This document shows, one piece after another, positions 44,082 through 48,081 of a DNA stretch of 48,081 bases (positions are counted from its first letter, which is position 1; each line of letters opens with the position of its first letter). The stretch is from Cyanobacteria bacterium M5B4 (GTDB lineage Bacteria; Cyanobacteriota; Cyanobacteriia; Pseudanabaenales; Pseudanabaenaceae): the NCBI GenBank assembly GCA_002861535.1, contig PHFO01000004.1, forward strand, positions 1 through 48,081, read 5' to 3'. The notes beneath the pieces were generated by a model. That model was not told the origin of the DNA, did no database searches, and saw only the letters and a program-made list of their open reading frames with translations. A program made the translations under genes and the position numbers.

Positions 44082-45755
44082 ATGTCATATTTTTACAAAA
44101 AACCTTTAACAACTGTGGTGCATTTAACAAAATACGACCCCAAGTCCATTGCTGACTACTACAGCAGATTGCCCCTGCGGGTTTGCGGGCGCATATTTTC
44201 TACGATATGGCTGTTTTTAGGGTTTTTAGTGGGGCTAGCCTGGGACAAATTGACTGGTAGTTCTCCCTTGAAGCGGGCAGAACAACTGCGCTGTATTATT
44301 ACCGATCTAGGACCCACCTATATTAAGGTAGGGCAGGCTCTATCGACTAGACCGGATTTGGTGCCTCCTGAATTTCTGGCAGAACTGACGAAACTGCAAG
44401 ACCAGTTACCTCCTTTTTCTAACACGATCGCCTTTGCCATTATTAAAGAGGAACTAGGAGATAGTCCTGAGAAAATTTACCGATCGATTTCGGCAGAGCC
44501 AGTGGCAGCGGCGAGTTTAGGACAGGTTTATCGCGCCCAATTGCACAGTGGGGAAGAGGTGGCAATCAAAGTACAAAGACCTTTTTTGATTCCCATACTG
44601 ACCTTAGATCTATACATTATTCGCCTGTTTGCCCGCTGGCTGGGACCGCGGTTACCCCTCAACTTGGGCAACAGTTTAGAAGCGATCGTGGATGAATTTG
44701 GGCACAAACTCTTTGAAGAAATTAACTACATGCAGGAGGCAAGAAATGCCGAGCAATTTGGGCGCTACTTCCAGGATGATCCCCATGTCAAGGTACCGAA
44801 AATTTATTGGCGCTACACTAGCCGTAGGGTGCTCACTTTAGAGTGGATTGACGGTATTAAACTCACCGATGTTGACAAAATCAAACAGGCGGGACTCGAT
44901 CGGGATAGTTTAGTCAGAATTGGCGTGATGGCGGGTCTGCGGCAGTTACTAGAGTTTGGCTTTTTCCATGCCGATCCCCACCCAGGCAACCTCTTTGCCA
45001 CCTACGACGGTAAGATGGCATATATTGATTTTGGCATGATGGATCAACTAGATTTGCAAACAAAAGAACAACTGGTTGATTCCGTTGTCCATTTGATCAA
45101 TAAAGACTACGAACAATTGGGGCAGGATTATGTCAATTTGGGCTTCCTCCAACCCGATACCGATTTAGCGCCGATCGTTTCTGCCTTAGAGCAAGTCTTT
45201 CAAGATATTTTGAATGAGAAGGTCAAAGACTTTAACTTTAAGGTCGTGACCGATCGTTTTTCTAAGGTGATGTACGAATATCCTTTCTGTTTACCAGCTA
45301 AGTTTGCTTTAATTATCCGATCGGTGATTACCCAAGAAGGGGTGGCATTGAGCCTAAATCCAGACTTTAAGATTGTGCAGGTGGCTTATCCCTACGTAGC
45401 TAAAAGGCTTTTGACCGATGAATCGGAAAGTCTACGCCGTCGTCTGTTAGAGATTTTATTCAAAAACGATCGGTTTCAGTGGCACCGGTTGGAGAACTTA
45501 CTCACCATCGCCCGATCGGATGGAGAACTAGATATTATTCCCACAGCCCACAGCGGTATACGTTATCTTTTATCTGAAGAAGGTAGATACATTCGCAATC
45601 GCATCCTATTTGCTTTGACAGAAGACAATCGTTTGCATATTTCCGAAGTTTATCGTCTGTGGGAGTTAGTCAAGCCAGAGGTCAACTTCTCGTGGCAGAT
45701 AGTTCCCAAAGCGATCGCGGCTCTTGTGCCTTTTACTTTATTTACTTCTTCCTAA
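44082..45755 (+). CDS. ABC1/AarF/UbiB family atypical kinase
   Basis: LGPTYIKVGQALSTRPDLVPPEFLAELTKLQDQLPPF; AAASLGQVYRAQL; GFFHADPHPGNLF. Confidence 0.92.
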   Translation: MSYFYKKPLTTVVHLTKYDPKSIADYYSRLPLRVCGRIFSTIWLFLGFLVGLAWDKLTGSSPLKRAEQLRCIITDLGPTYIKVGQALSTRPDLVPPEFLAELTKLQDQLPPFSNTIAFAIIKEELGDSPEKIYRSISAEPVAAASLGQVYRAQLHSGEEVAIKVQRPFLIPILTLDLYIIRLFARWLGPRLPLNLGNSLEAIVDEFGHKLFEEINYMQEARNAEQFGRYFQDDPHVKVPKIYWRYTSRRVLTLEWIDGIKLTDVDKIKQAGLDRDSLVRIGVMAGLRQLLEFGFFHADPHPGNLFATYDGKMAYIDFGMMDQLDLQTKEQLVDSVVHLINKDYEQLGQDYVNLGFLQPDTDLAPIVSALEQVFQDILNEKVKDFNFKVVTDRFSKVMYEYPFCLPAKFALIIRSVITQEGVALSLNPDFKIVQVAYPYVAKRLLTDESESLRRRLLEILFKNDRFQWHRLENLLTIARSDGELDIIPTAHSGIRYLLSEEGRYIRNRILFALTEDNRLHISEVYRLWELVKPEVNFSWQIVPKAIAALVPFTLFTSS

Positions 45756-45874
45756 CTTCATTCTTTCGTTGTCGCCATTGCGATCCTTTTTCATACTAAA
45801 AATGCTCGATCGGTAATTTCTGGGGCAGTTAAAAGCCCTATAATTGTCCTAGTTATGATTGCACATCAACTTTC

Positions 45875-46528
45875 ATGGATAATTTTATCGCTCCTGAACA
45901 ATTAGTCGCTAGCCTCCAATGGCGCTACGCCACCAAAAAATTTGACCCCAGCCGCAAAATCCCCGCCCCAATCTGGAAAGCCTTAGAAGATAGCCTCGTT
46001 TTAACTCCCTCTTCCTTTGGTTTACAACCCTGGAAGTTTTTTATCATTCAAGACCAAGACCTGCGCCAACAATTACTCCCCCACTCCTGGAACCAAACCC
46101 AAGTTGTGGAGGCTTCCCACCTAGTTGTATTTGCCATAAAAACTGCGATCGATACAGATTACGCCGATCGTTATCTAGAACGGATGGCAGAGGTACAAGG
46201 AGTAGCCATAGAAGACCTAGCCGGTTTTGGCAATATGCTCAAAGGTTTCATCACCAAACCACCCCTGAGCTTAGATGAATGGGCAGTAAGACAGGTTTAT
46301 ATCGCCCTGGGTCAATTTATGGCAGCCGCCGCCCTCTTAGGGATTGATACTTGCCCCATGGAAGGGTTTATCCCCCACAAGTACGATGAAATTTTGGGAC
46401 TACCCGCCCAGGGATACCGATCGGTAGTGCTTTGTCCGGCGGGCTATCGTGACCCCAGCGATAAACACGCTAGCCGCGCCAAAGTACGCTTTCCCCAGTC
46501 CACCGTAATTGGTTACTTACCACAATAA
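45875..46528 (+). CDS. NAD(P)H-dependent nitroreductase family protein
   Basis: ALEDSLVLTPSSFGLQPWKFFIIQD; MAAAALLGIDTCPMEGFIPHKYDEILGLPAQGYRSVVLCPAGYR. Confidence 0.88.
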   Translation: MDNFIAPEQLVASLQWRYATKKFDPSRKIPAPIWKALEDSLVLTPSSFGLQPWKFFIIQDQDLRQQLLPHSWNQTQVVEASHLVVFAIKTAIDTDYADRYLERMAEVQGVAIEDLAGFGNMLKGFITKPPLSLDEWAVRQVYIALGQFMAAAALLGIDTCPMEGFIPHKYDEILGLPAQGYRSVVLCPAGYRDPSDKHASRAKVRFPQSTVIGYLPQ

Positions 46529-46533
46529 CAACG

Positions 46534-47993
46534 ATGTTAAGTACAATTTTGTGGTTTCCTGTCCTGTGGGCAGTTTTAGTTATTCTCTTGCCCCTCAAAC
46601 AAGAAAAAAGCCTTAAAAATATGGCACTGGTGGGGGCAATCAGTTTGATTGTGATCACCGCCCTCATCTTTGCCCGCTTTGATCCCAGCCAATCTACCAC
46701 CCAGCTAACTGAATTTCTCCCCTGGATTCCCCCCCTGGGTATCAATTATTATCTCGGTATCGATGGCATCTCCCTGCCCCTCCTCGCCCTAAATAGCTTC
46801 CTAGTGGGAATTGCAATTTACAGTACCCCGATCGGGATTAGTCGCCCCAAACTTTACTACAGCTTGATTTTCATTTTGGCGGGGGGAGTAGCAGGAGTAT
46901 TCCTGGCGCAAAATGCCCTGTTGTTTTTCTTGTTCTATGAAGTGGAATTGATCCCCCTATACTTACTGATTTCCATCTGGGGCGGAGCGCGGAGGGGATA
47001 TGCCGGTACAAAATTTCTCATCTTTACGGCGTTGTCCGGCATCCTGCTGTTAGGAGCCTGCTACGCCATGGTCGGTTTAAGCAACAGTGCTGCACCCCTT
47101 AGCTTCGACTTTGTGGACTTAAAAGCCCGTTCTTTTTCTCCCACTACTGCCAATCTCATTCTGATTAGCCTCCTCCTTGCCTTTGGCATCAAAATTCCCC
47201 TAGTCCCCCTCCATACATGGCTCCCCGATGCCCATGTGGAAGCCTCTACCCCTATGTCTGTCCTCTTAGCGGGAGTATTACTCAAGCTGGGTACCTACGG
47301 CATTCTCCGGTTTGGGCTGGGTATTTTCCCCGCAGCCTGGCACCGATTTGCTCCCCTCTTGGCAGTCTGGGCGGTAATATCTGTGCTTTATGGCTGTTTA
47401 GTGGCAATTACCCAAACTGACATGAAAAAATGGTGGCCTTTAGTTCTGTAGGGCATATGGGCTTCATTTTACTGGGTCTGGCTGCCGATACCCCCCTCTC
47501 TCTCACCGGCGCTACTCTGCAGATGGTCAGTCATGGTTTAATTTCGGCGCTGTTATTTCTGTTGGTCGGGGTAATTTATCAAAAGTCGGGAACCAGAGAC
47601 CTCGATCGGTTGAGTGGGCTGTTTAACCCAGAACGGGGCTTGCCCTTAATCGGCAGTTTGAGTGTACTGGGGGCTATGGCAAGCGCCGGTATTCCCGGCA
47701 TGATGGGCTTTGTGGCGGAGTTCCTCATTTTTCGGGGTAGTTACGCTGTTTTCCCCCTCCAGACCATCCTCTGTATGATTGGTACTGGATTAACGGCAGT
47801 TTACTTCCTAATCCTCATCGATAAAGCATTTTTTGGGCGCTTATGTCAAGACAATATCCCTGCTGTCACCTGGTTCGATCGGTTTCCTGGTATTGTCATT
47901 AGCACGATCGTGGTCTACTTCGGTCTCCAACCCCAGAGCCTCCTACATTGGATGGAAGCTACAACTCAGTCCTGGGGAATAACTTACTATTAA
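46534..47993 (+). CDS. ndhD: NAD(P)H-quinone oxidoreductase subunit 4, NdhD3/D4-like, frame broken near 47429
   Basis: FGIKIPLVPLHTWLPDAHVEASTPMSVLLAGVLLKLGTYG. One extra A in ATGAAAAAATGG joins QTDMKK to MVAFSSVGHMGFILLGLAA. Confidence 0.9.
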
Positions 47994-48081
47994 GTATCTT
48001 TACAAATTGGCGAGATTACCCTACATTTATGTCATGGGCTCCGACCCAAATATTCTTGAAGTCATTAGGAATTATTTAATC

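Noticed and set aside
48001-48081. Open frame at the right edge (RLPYIYVMGSDPNILEVIRNYLI)
   Set aside because: Too short and edge-truncated to call a gene.
1-48081. CRISPR array, prophage, transposase or defence/BGC system
   Set aside because: No regularly spaced direct repeats, cas, integrase, transposase, NRPS/PKS or toxin-antitoxin signatures seen; the window is mostly conserved housekeeping and photosynthesis genes.

Overview
This is a 48 kb window of ordinary-looking cyanobacterial chromosome. The hexamer CGATCG (the HIP1 core) recurs throughout. There is no CRISPR array, prophage, transposase or rRNA operon. Recognisable loci: a partial glycosyltransferase; cax; ndhS, ndhO and an NdhD3/D4-type ndhD; a 4-Cys Ser/Thr kinase with WD40 repeats plus an egtC-like amidotransferase; tandem SPFH proteins; gmd / sugar dehydrogenase / queC; lptC and dusB; tRNA-Leu(CAA); hemJ; an orphan pstB; a phytase-esterase/RTX protein; a GH57 hydrolase; DUF3084; a TldD-like protein; crtISO and an FRP-like gene; an exonuclease and mrdA; ruvC; a FecR protein; ntcA; divergent smtB/smtA; petN; rbfA; a two-domain histidine phosphatase; a ferredoxin; xfp; an aminotransferase; bifunctional panC/cmk; kaiABC; an ABC1 kinase; and a nitroreductase. 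About 14 genes are broken by apparent 1-nt frame breaks, mostly in short homopolymers. This most likely reflects indel errors in the assembly, so I report corrected gene extents. The most interesting non-coding signals are: a cluster of DnaA-box-like TGTGGAAAA repeats beside an AT-rich tract (candidate oriC); a stand-alone candidate small RNA with a consensus promoter and a terminator hairpin; a dispersed MITE-like repeat; an NtcA box upstream of ntcA; and an SmtB-type operator. The most interesting coding architecture is a kaiA-kaiB-kaiC-panC/cmk cluster in which every junction overlaps. All family calls come from reading the sequence; no search was run.
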